NCBI GenBank assembly: GCA_937942965.1
Contig: CALDGN010000232.1
Coordinates: forward strand, 1-5,688
Source: an uncultured Acidimicrobiales bacterium
Lineage (GTDB): Bacteria; Actinomycetota; Acidimicrobiia; Acidimicrobiales; UBA10347
Length of the DNA stretch: 5,688 nucleotides
Direction of reading: 5' to 3'
Positions 1 through 4,854 of the stretch are shown here, one piece after another (position 1 is the first letter of the stretch; each line of letters begins with the position of its first letter). The translations under genes were made by a program, and so were the position numbers. The notes below the pieces were generated by a model. That model did no database searches. It was not told the DNA's origin and saw only the letters and a program-made list of their open reading frames with translations.

Positions 1-200
1 CGTCGTCCGGAGGTGTGGCGCTCGACGAACTCGATGAGCACTTCATGCTTCGGTCTCTTCCGGGCGTCTTTGTGGCGGGCGAGATGCTCGACTGGGAAGC
101 CCCAACCGGCGGCTACCTCCTTCAGGCGTGCTTCAGCACCGGCGTCGCCGCGGCTCGGGGCGTGTTACGCCGTTTCGACGCTCCAGCAACTGGCAGCTGA
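1..200 (+). CDS. FAD-dependent flavoprotein (HI0933-like/TIGR03862 family), C-terminal fragment
   Basis: Only the C-terminus is inside the window; the first complete codon is at position 3 and the stop is TGA at 198-200, giving about 65 visible residues. The reading opens with SSGGVALDELDE and continues with LPGVFVAGEMLDWEAPTGGY followed by LLQACFSTGVAAARG. That run (GGV, then GVFVAGE-DWEAPTGGY, then a small-residue helix ending in AARG) is the closing FAD-binding segment of the HI0933-like/BaiN flavoproteins, in particular the TIGR03862 group of NAD(P)/FAD-dependent oxidoreductases. Their physiological substrate is not known. The GEMLDWEAPTGGY loop would lie against the FAD; this is family knowledge, not visible here. 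The GTG at 15 is an internal valine and not a start, since the conserved sequence begins before it. The last four residues (ATGS) and the stop lie in the left foot of the palindromic element at 183-301, so the tail may have been replaced when that element arrived. The family call is fairly sure; nothing can be said about the N-terminal dinucleotide-binding domain. Confidence 0.78.
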   Translation, partial: SSGGVALDELDEHFMLRSLPGVFVAGEMLDWEAPTGGYLLQACFSTGVAAARGVLRRFDAPATGS

Positions 201-301
201 GCCCTTCAGATCTGAAGCTTCCGACTGCCAGATGCCGCATTGGCCCGTATCTGGCAGTCGATCGCATCACGAGTGATGCCCTGAACTGCCAGTTGCGCTG
301 G
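183..301. repeat. Cloverleaf-like nested palindromic element
   Basis: Four inverted repeats nest without crossing. The outer stem pairs 187-196 (CAACTGGCAG) with 286-295 (CTGCCAGTTG), and CCAG at 183-186 can add four pairs with CTGG at 298-301 across a 2-nt bulge. Inside it are three arms. Arm 1 is a perfect 14-bp palindrome at 204-217 (CTTCAGATCTGAAG). Arm 2 is a perfect 12-bp stem, 222-233 (CGACTGCCAGAT) with 249-260, around a 15-nt loop. Arm 3 is GCATCAC-GA-GTGATGC at 264-279. The heptamer CTGGCAG or its complement CTGCCAG occurs at 190-196, 225-231, 251-257 and 286-292, in alternating orientation. No T-run follows, so it is not a standard intrinsic terminator. It could be a REP/BIME-type dispersed palindrome, a processed RNA structure in the flavoprotein 3' end, or a cluster of protein-binding sites. 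The pairing is seen directly; the role is unknown. Confidence 0.8.
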
Positions 302-335
302 CTGGGGAAGTTCGCGCCGCGACGGGTCGGCTGCG

Positions 336-341
336 TAGCGT
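336..341 (+). promoter_or_regulatory. -10 element (TAGCGT) for leaderless oxidoreductase mRNA
   Basis: TAGCGT fits the actinobacterial -10 pattern TANNNT and ends 6 nt before the ATG at 348, so transcription would be expected to begin at or next to that A. No Shine-Dalgarno precedes the ATG. The TAG of this box is also an in-frame stop, and the three codons between it and ATG are not starts, so 348 is the most upstream start possible. No convincing -35 is visible. Confidence 0.55.
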
Positions 342-347
342 GGCGCA

Positions 348-1451
348 ATGACCTCGCAGCTCTCGCCACGCCTGTTTGACGCAATCGGCATCGAGGTGCC
401 GATCGTCCAATCCGGCATGGGCGGCGTCGCAGGTCCCGAGCTGGCGTCGGCCGTGTCGAACGCCGGTGGCCTGGGTGTGCTCGCCGCGTTGCGGCTGGAG
501 CCAGACCAGGTCCGTGCCGGCATCGCCCAGATGCGAGAGCTGACCGACCGGCCGTTCGGCGTGAACATCTGGCTCCACGATGACGTCCGTACGCCGCCGG
601 ACCCCGACTCGATTTCTGAAGATGTGGTGCGTGGCGCCCAGTCGGTGTTCAACGAGTTCCGGCCGCGCTTCGGTCTCGCGAGTTCACTGGAACGACCGCC
701 CGCAGGCGCCGACCTGGTGAATGCGGCGCTCGAAGTCATGATCGAGGAGCAGATCCCCGTCTTCTCCGCTGCCATCGGCGTGCCCGAAGCTGCACTGGTC
801 GAGCGCTTCCATTCGGTAGGCACCAAGGTCGTCGCCATGGTCGCAACGCTCGACGATGCAACTGCTGCCGTCGCGAACGGCTGCGATGCGGTGGTAGCCC
901 AAGGAACCGAATCGGGCGGACATCGAAGCTACGGGCAGAAGCACGATCGCGCGGGCGCCACCGGACAAAGCACATTGGCGCTCGTGCCGCAGATGGTCGA
1001 CGCCGTTGGAGCACAGGCGCCGGTGCTCGCAGCAGGCGGCATCGTCGACGGTCGAGGCATGGCGGCGATGCTCGCGCTTGGCGCTGATGGCGTGCTGCTC
1101 GGAAGCCGGTTCGTGGCCACGAAAGAGTCCCAGGCCAGTGACCTGTGGAAGCGGCGCATGACCGAAGGCGACCGCACGACGACGATGACGGATGGGTTCA
1201 CCGGCCAGTGGGCTCGCGTCCTGTCATCGGACTTCACCGAGGCCTGGGACGCCGCCGGCCACGCGGCATTGCCGGGCCTGTTGCAGGCCGCTGCGGGGCG
1301 TGACGTCATCGCCGCCGCCAAGCGGGAGAACGACGACCAGGTCCAGCCGCTGTACGCCGGTGCTGCGGTCGCGTCGATGACCGGTATTCCGGGCGCAGGC
1401 GAGGTTGTCGCTGAGATCGCAGCCGAAGCCGCCACGATTCTCGGCCGCTGA
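348..1451 (+). CDS. Nitronate monooxygenase-like NAD(P)H-dependent flavin oxidoreductase
   Basis: A 367-residue protein of the nitronate monooxygenase (2-nitropropane dioxygenase) family, FMN-dependent TIM-barrel enzymes that oxidise alkyl nitronates to carbonyl compounds and nitrite. Many relatives have other or unknown substrates, and FabK enoyl reductase is in the same superfamily. Visible marks are the N-terminal PIVQSGMGGVAGPELASAVS strand and phosphate loop (residues 18-37) followed by NAGGLGVL (38-45), GVNIWL (71-76), and AQGTESGGHRS (184-194), matching the family GxEAGGHxG signature with His192 as the likely catalytic base and Ser in place of the usual Ala. Then come VLAAGGIVDGRGMAAMLALGADGVLLGSRF (226-255) for FMN phosphate binding. 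Length is normal for the family, and the protein is cytosolic with no signal peptide. The start is fixed by an in-frame TAG four codons upstream. It is convergent with the CoA-transferase at 1461-2723 and has its own promoter, so no operon partner suggests its substrate. Family confidence is high; nitronate as the true substrate is uncertain. Confidence 0.88.
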   Translation: MTSQLSPRLFDAIGIEVPIVQSGMGGVAGPELASAVSNAGGLGVLAALRLEPDQVRAGIAQMRELTDRPFGVNIWLHDDVRTPPDPDSISEDVVRGAQSVFNEFRPRFGLASSLERPPAGADLVNAALEVMIEEQIPVFSAAIGVPEAALVERFHSVGTKVVAMVATLDDATAAVANGCDAVVAQGTESGGHRSYGQKHDRAGATGQSTLALVPQMVDAVGAQAPVLAAGGIVDGRGMAAMLALGADGVLLGSRFVATKESQASDLWKRRMTEGDRTTTMTDGFTGQWARVLSSDFTEAWDAAGHAALPGLLQAAAGRDVIAAAKRENDDQVQPLYAGAAVASMTGIPGAGEVVAEIAAEAATILGR

Positions 1452-1464
1452 CCAAGTCCGTCAG
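1448..1464. other. Small inverted repeat across convergent stop codons
   Basis: CTGAC (1448-1452), a 7-nt loop, then GTCAG (1460-1464) forms a 5-bp hairpin that contains both stop codons of the convergent genes: TGA at 1449-1451 on the plus strand and TGA read from 1463-1461 on the minus strand. It has no T-run on either side and is too weak to call a terminator. It is the only structure in the 9-bp gap, so neither gene has a visible intrinsic terminator. Confidence 0.3.
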
Positions 1465-2723
1465 GGGCTCAGTCGCGCGATCTCGTCGGGGGAGAAGCCG
1501 AGATCGCTCAGCACCTCGGCGGTGTGTTGACCCAAAGATGGCGCCGCGGTGGTCACGCCGACTGGCGCATCGCTGAATGAGAACGGCATGCCGACGACCC
1601 GATGCTCCCCATACACCTCGTGGTCGAGATCGACGACGTACCCGTTGGTCTCGACCTGCTCGGTGCGGATCGCCTCGTGCGGCGTGTTGTACGGCGAGCA
1701 CGGGTAGCCGATCGCCGTCAGCTCTGCCATCCATTCCGCGGTGGTCCGCGTTGCGAAAAGGGCCTCGGCCTGCTCGACGGTCGCCCGAGTGTGAGGATCG
1801 TCCTCGGTTGCCGCAGGCGGGAGCCGGTCGACCCCGGTGAGATCGTGAAAGCGTGTCATCAGACCGGGCGAGTAGCCGGCGATTGAGATCAGACCGTCCG
1901 AGGTCCGGTAGGGGCGCACGTACAACCGGTAGAGCCCGCCGAGCGCGACCAGGTTCGCTTCGTAGTGGCTGCGCTGATCATCGAAGCCGGTGCCGGCTTG
2001 ACGAAGCAGAGCGAGTTCTTCTCGAAGCCCTGCCGTCCGCTCCGCGTCGGGAGCGAAGCCGGACATCAGCGGCGTGCCGAGCGCGAGGGCGGTGCCGAGC
2101 AGCGATGCGTCAACCCTCTGGCCCTCGCCCGTTCGCTCTGCGTGTCGTAGCGCGGCAAGCACCGCGGCCGCTGCATAGCCGCCGCTTCCGAAGTCGACGA
2201 AAGCCGGGCGGGTCGCGAGCGGCGTGTCGTTGACCGACCGGTTCATCGACCAGCCCAGTCCCGATGCGCCCTGGATCAGTGGGTCATAACCACCCCGGTC
2301 AGCATCGGGCCCGATCGGACCGAAGGCCGTGAACTCGAGCGAGACAAGCGACGGCTTCACGGTCTTGACGCGGTCCCAGTGCAGGCCGTACCGCTCGAAG
2401 TCCGTGCGCTTCAGACCGATCAACAAGATGTCGGCCCACTCGATCAGCCGATCGATCACCGGTCGAGTCGCCTCGTCAGCGAGGTCGAGGACGATCGCCC
2501 GCTTGCCGGGATTGATCGTCGCGAAGGCACGGCTCTCGTTCTCGGCGATCGGTGCAAGGTGCCGCATCGCGTCGCCGGTCGGAGGTTCGACCTTGATCAC
2601 ATCGGCGCCCATCCCCGCCAACAGCCGGGCGCACTGGGGGACCGCGGCGTTCTGGGAAACCTCGACGACTCTGACGCCGGCCAACAGCCCGTTGGTGCCC
2701 GGATCCGAACCAGTGGAAGTCAT
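1461..2723 (-). CDS. CaiB/BaiF family III CoA-transferase
   Basis: A 420-residue family III CoA-transferase, which moves CoA between a carboxylate and an acyl-CoA through an aspartyl thioester. The N-terminal Rossmann half shows LLAGVRVVEVSQNAAVPQ (13-30), LLAGMGADVIKVEPPTGD (34-51), INPGKRAIVLDL (70-81), ADILLIGLKRTDFERYGL (97-114) and YDPLIQGASGLGW (146-158). The probable catalytic Asp is Asp177 in RPAFVDFGSGGYAAAAVLAAL. The TGEGQRVDASLLG segment (198-210) and the C-terminal PSLGQHTAEVLSDLGFSPDEI (395-415) are typical. Length is normal and there is no signal peptide. The acyl substrate cannot be read from sequence; carnitine, bile acid, formyl/oxalyl and alpha-methylacyl racemase relatives share this architecture. 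It starts at ATG 2723-2721, with an in-frame TAG inside the -10 element four codons upstream and no Shine-Dalgarno. It is divergent from purE across 95 bp and convergent with the oxidoreductase, so it is probably a single-gene unit. Confidence 0.92.
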   Translation of the reverse strand: MTSTGSDPGTNGLLAGVRVVEVSQNAAVPQCARLLAGMGADVIKVEPPTGDAMRHLAPIAENESRAFATINPGKRAIVLDLADEATRPVIDRLIEWADILLIGLKRTDFERYGLHWDRVKTVKPSLVSLEFTAFGPIGPDADRGGYDPLIQGASGLGWSMNRSVNDTPLATRPAFVDFGSGGYAAAAVLAALRHAERTGEGQRVDASLLGTALALGTPLMSGFAPDAERTAGLREELALLRQAGTGFDDQRSHYEANLVALGGLYRLYVRPYRTSDGLISIAGYSPGLMTRFHDLTGVDRLPPAATEDDPHTRATVEQAEALFATRTTAEWMAELTAIGYPCSPYNTPHEAIRTEQVETNGYVVDLDHEVYGEHRVVGMPFSFSDAPVGVTTAAPSLGQHTAEVLSDLGFSPDEIARLSP

Positions 2724-2729
2724 GGAGCG

Positions 2730-2735
2730 ACCCTA
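2730..2735 (-). promoter_or_regulatory. -10 element (TAGGGT) for leaderless CoA-transferase mRNA
   Basis: On the minus strand TAGGGT is followed by the 6-nt spacer CGCTCC and then the ATG of the CoA-transferase. This is the same arrangement as upstream of the other unit-leading genes here. A weak -35 candidate, TTCGTC, lies 17 nt further upstream on the minus strand. It shares the 95-bp spacer 2724-2818 with the purE promoter, back to back. Confidence 0.55.
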
Positions 2736-2799
2736 GGTGGTGCGCCGCTTCCGACGAAGACGCGACACCTTCAACGTGGTCGATACCCCGGCGTGGGTC

Positions 2800-2816
2800 G
2801 AGCGTTAGGCTCGCTC
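2800..2816 (+). promoter_or_regulatory. purE -10 element (TAGGCT) inside an inverted repeat
   Basis: TAGGCT at 2806-2811 ends 7 nt before the purE ATG at 2819 and fits the TANNNT -10 pattern for a leaderless transcript. The box is bracketed by GAGCG (2800-2804) and CGCTC (2812-2816), a perfect 5-bp inverted repeat separated by 7 nt. A repressor binding here would block the promoter, so it may be an operator for purine control, but a 5-bp half-site is short. A partial direct repeat (GTGGTCGA and GTGGGTCGA) lies just upstream. Confidence 0.45.
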
Positions 2817-2818
2817 TG

Positions 2819-3340
2819 ATGACTGAGCCGTCCGTACCTTCGCTCGACGAGCCCGCTTCGGGCCCTGTCGGCATCATCATGGGAAGCCAAAGCGATTGGC
2901 CGACCATGCGGCTCGCTGGCGACGTGCTCGACCAGCTCGAGGTCGGCTACGAGGCCCGCATCGTCTCGGCCCATCGGACCCCTGACCGCATGTTCCGCTA
3001 TGCCGAAACGGCACGAGATCGGGGCCTGCAGGTAATCATCGCTGGCGCTGGGGGAGCGGCGCATCTTCCCGGTATGTGTGCGTCGAAGACTCCGCTTCCG
3101 GTGCTCGGCGTGCCGATCCAGAGCCGGGTTCTGTCCGGACGCGACAGCCTGCTGTCGATCGTGCAGATGCCCGCTGGCATCGCCGTCGGCACGCTCGCGA
3201 TCGGCGATGCCGGAGCAAAGAACGCCGGACTGCTCGCGGCCCAGATCCTGGCGATCACCGACGGTGCACTCGCGGAGAGGCTCGACGCCTATCGAGCTGC
3301 CATCACGGCCAGCATCGCTGAAGCGCCCGTCGATGAGTGA
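2819..3340 (+). CDS. purE: 5-(carboxyamino)imidazole ribonucleotide mutase PurE (class I)
   Basis: PurE moves the carboxylate of N5-CAIR to C4 of the imidazole to give CAIR, in de novo purine synthesis in the cytosol. The 173-residue product carries the class I signatures: GIIMGSQSDWPTM (18-30), with the GSxSD phosphate-binding turn; IVSAHRTPDRM (48-58), with the catalytic His52; VIIAGAGGAAHLPGM (72-86); VLGVPIQS (95-102); DSLLSIVQMPAGIAVGTLAIG (109-129); and AGAKNAGLLAAQIL (131-144). The first 15 residues before the core strand are a short family-variable lead. Its pairing with purK supports the N5-CAIR mutase (class I) activity over the AIR carboxylase type. It overlaps the purK start by 8 bp, so the two are probably translationally coupled. 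ATG 2819 has no Shine-Dalgarno; the TAGGCT box 7 nt upstream suggests a leaderless message. Confidence 0.96.
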   Translation: MTEPSVPSLDEPASGPVGIIMGSQSDWPTMRLAGDVLDQLEVGYEARIVSAHRTPDRMFRYAETARDRGLQVIIAGAGGAAHLPGMCASKTPLPVLGVPIQSRVLSGRDSLLSIVQMPAGIAVGTLAIGDAGAKNAGLLAAQILAITDGALAERLDAYRAAITASIAEAPVDE

Positions 3341-4427
3341 CCTCACAGGCCCGCTGCCGTCGGGCGGAGTAATCGGAGTCCTCGGCGGAGGGCAACTGGG
3401 CCGCATGCTGGCGCTCGCTGCCGCACCGCTCGGGCTTCGCACCCACATCTTCTGCCAGAGCGATACCGAACCGGCCGCCCAGGTGACCTCGCTCGTCACG
3501 GTCGCTGCATTCGACGATCTCGATGCTGTCGCCGCGTTTGCGCAGGCCTGCGAGGTCGTCACGACCGAGTTCGAAAACGTTCCCGTTGCCACGCTTCAGG
3601 CAGCGGCCGAACACTGTCCCGTTGCTCCGGGTCCGATGGCGCTGCAGATTGCCCAGGACCGCTTGACCGAGAAGACGTTCATCGCGAACCTTGGCGTTCC
3701 TGTCGCCCCGTTCGTCGCCGTCGACTCGGCCGAAGATCTACTCGCGGCTGCAGAGCAGATCGGGTTGCCTGGCATTCTGAAGACCCGACGCCTGGGCTAC
3801 GACGGCAAGGGCCAGGTTCGGCTCGGCGCCGACCTTGACGCAGACGGCGCTGCTGCCGCCATCGAAGAGATCGCCGGAGCGCCAGCAATCCTCGAAGGTT
3901 TCGTCGACTTCGATCACGAGATCAGCGCAATCGTCGTACGCGATCGCAGCGGCGCAGTGGTTGCCTACGACCCGCCTCGCAATGATCACCGCTCGGGCAT
4001 CTTGCACACCTCGACGGTGCCGAGCCAGACCCCAGGGCGGCGAGCCGATCAGGCCATTCAGCACGCAACGACGATCGCGACCGCACTCGACTATGTCGGG
4101 GTGCTCGCCGTCGAGTTCTTTGTCGTCGACGGCGCTGCCTTGGTCGTGAACGAGATCGCGCCGCGGGTGCACAACTCAGGTCACTGGACCACCGACGCGT
4201 GCAATGTCTCCCAATTCGAGAACCACATGCGGGCCGTCGCTGGATGGCCGCTGGGTTCTACCGCCCGCCATAGCGACGCAAAGATGACGAACCTCATCGG
4301 CGACGAGATCGACGGCATCGCCGTCTGGGCACAGCGAAGCGACGTCGCCATCCACGACTACGGCAAGGCAGCGGCGCGGCCCGGTCGCAAGATGGGACAC
4401 GTCACCGAAGTCGCCGACCGCTCCTAG
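3333..4427 (+). CDS. purK: 5-(carboxyamino)imidazole ribonucleotide synthase PurK
   Basis: PurK is the ATP-grasp enzyme that makes N5-CAIR from AIR, bicarbonate and ATP and supplies PurE. The product of ATG 3333 is 364 residues, a normal length. The N-terminal domain has VIGVLGGGQLGRMLALAA (13-30) and VVTTEFENVP (75-84). The ATP-grasp core has PGILKTRRLGYDGKGQ (146-161), with the nucleotide lysine and glycine-rich loop, AILEGFVDFDHEISAIVVRD (185-204), and VNEIAPRVHNSGHWT (272-286), with the Mg-binding Glu/Asn region. The C-terminal lobe holds SQFENHMRAVAGWPLG (293-308) and GRKMGHVT (351-358). The open frame extends back to 3078, but that stretch lies entirely over purE and codes for Arg/Cys-rich nonsense, so ATG 3333 is chosen. 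It starts 8 bp inside purE with no clear Shine-Dalgarno, which suggests re-initiation or coupling. Confidence 0.96.
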   Translation: MSDLTGPLPSGGVIGVLGGGQLGRMLALAAAPLGLRTHIFCQSDTEPAAQVTSLVTVAAFDDLDAVAAFAQACEVVTTEFENVPVATLQAAAEHCPVAPGPMALQIAQDRLTEKTFIANLGVPVAPFVAVDSAEDLLAAAEQIGLPGILKTRRLGYDGKGQVRLGADLDADGAAAAIEEIAGAPAILEGFVDFDHEISAIVVRDRSGAVVAYDPPRNDHRSGILHTSTVPSQTPGRRADQAIQHATTIATALDYVGVLAVEFFVVDGAALVVNEIAPRVHNSGHWTTDACNVSQFENHMRAVAGWPLGSTARHSDAKMTNLIGDEIDGIAVWAQRSDVAIHDYGKAAARPGRKMGHVTEVADRS

Positions 4428-4439
4428 CGCGCTCCGAGC

Positions 4440-4444
4440 AGAGG
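4440..4444 (+). promoter_or_regulatory. Shine-Dalgarno (AGAGG) of the cupin gene
   Basis: AGAGG lies 6 nt before ATG 4451. It is the only good ribosome-binding site in the window and belongs to an operon-internal gene. It decides the cupin start and contrasts with the leaderless-type genes that begin transcription units. Confidence 0.55.
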
Positions 4445-4450
4445 TCCCGC

Positions 4451-4810
4451 ATGGAACGTGTCGAGCTCCCCGATGAGATGACAATCCTGGCGCCCGACGG
4501 TTCCGAAGTGCGGGTACTTGCTCAAGCCGAGCGGGGGTCGATGGCGCACTTCCGGCTCGCCCAAGGCGAGACGTCAATTGCGAAGCAGCACCGAACGATC
4601 GAAGAGCTCTGGTTCTTCGTGAGCGGGCGAGGCGAGATGTGTGTCGGCGACGAGGTCTGCGTGGTCGAGCCGGGCGTCAGCATCATGATCCCGCCTCAGA
4701 CCCGCTTCCAGTTTCGCTGCCTCGACGGCACCCTCGACGCGGTCGCCGTCACGATGCCGCCGTGGCCCGGCGAAGACGAAGCCCTCGACGCCGAGCCCTA
4801 CTGGCACTGA
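4451..4810 (+). CDS. Small single-domain cupin protein
   Basis: A 119-residue protein with one cupin beta-barrel. Motif 1 is ETSIAKQHRTIEELWFFVSGRGEM (40-63), with His47, Glu52 and the closing Gly residues. Motif 2 is EPGVSIMIPPQTRFQFRC (73-90). The tail VTMPPWPGEDEALDAEPYWH (100-119) resembles a subgroup of bacterial cupins ending in TMPPWPG-DEA. Canonical metal-binding cupins have HxH, a Glu, and a further His in motif 2. Here the second motif-1 His position is Thr, and the usual PxxxxH position reads Phe or Gln, leaving one His and one Glu. It may bind metal weakly or not at all, or act as a ligand-binding or isomerase-like barrel. It begins 23 bp after purK on the same strand with its own Shine-Dalgarno, so it is probably co-transcribed with purEK. 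The function is unknown; a purine link is only an inference from position. Confidence 0.85.
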   Translation: MERVELPDEMTILAPDGSEVRVLAQAERGSMAHFRLAQGETSIAKQHRTIEELWFFVSGRGEMCVGDEVCVVEPGVSIMIPPQTRFQFRCLDGTLDAVAVTMPPWPGEDEALDAEPYWH

Positions 4811-4842
4811 CAAACCCCAGGCGAGGATTTCGCGCCGCGATC

Positions 4843-4848
4843 TAGCCT
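4843..4848 (+). promoter_or_regulatory. -10 element (TAGCCT) for leaderless methyltransferase mRNA
   Basis: TAGCCT ends 6 nt before the ATG at 4855, in the 44-bp gap after the cupin stop, and its TAG is in frame with that ATG. No Shine-Dalgarno is present. The gene therefore probably has its own promoter, although read-through from the purEK-cupin unit is possible because no terminator is visible in the gap. Confidence 0.5.
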
Positions 4849-4854
4849 CGGGCC

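Noticed and set aside
183..301. tRNA gene or intrinsic terminator as an explanation for the cloverleaf
   Set aside because: It is too long for a tRNA, has no T-loop GTTC or CCA-type acceptor pattern, and no T-run follows any stem, so neither label fits.
128..384. Short open frames on both strands over the palindromic region
   Set aside because: The repeat arms create frames on both strands. The predicted peptides look like translated inverted repeats and have no start signal or motif.
206..838. 210-codon open frame on the minus strand
   Set aside because: It is antisense to the oxidoreductase, which has clear family motifs. Its product is a Ser/Arg/Thr-rich shadow with no recognisable domain, and it runs into the palindromic element.
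3078..3332. 85-codon upstream extension of purK
   Set aside because: It lies wholly over purE in another frame, codes for an Arg/Cys-rich sequence, and PurK proteins begin near the GVLGGGQLGRM strand reached from ATG 3333.
3452..3458. Fifth copy of CTGCCAG
   Set aside because: It is inside purK coding sequence (Cys-Gln region) with no palindromic partner nearby. A chance match of a heptamer in GC-rich coding DNA is expected.
2771..3592. 273-codon open frame on the minus strand across purE and purK
   Set aside because: It is antisense to two confidently identified purine genes and shows no domain of its own.
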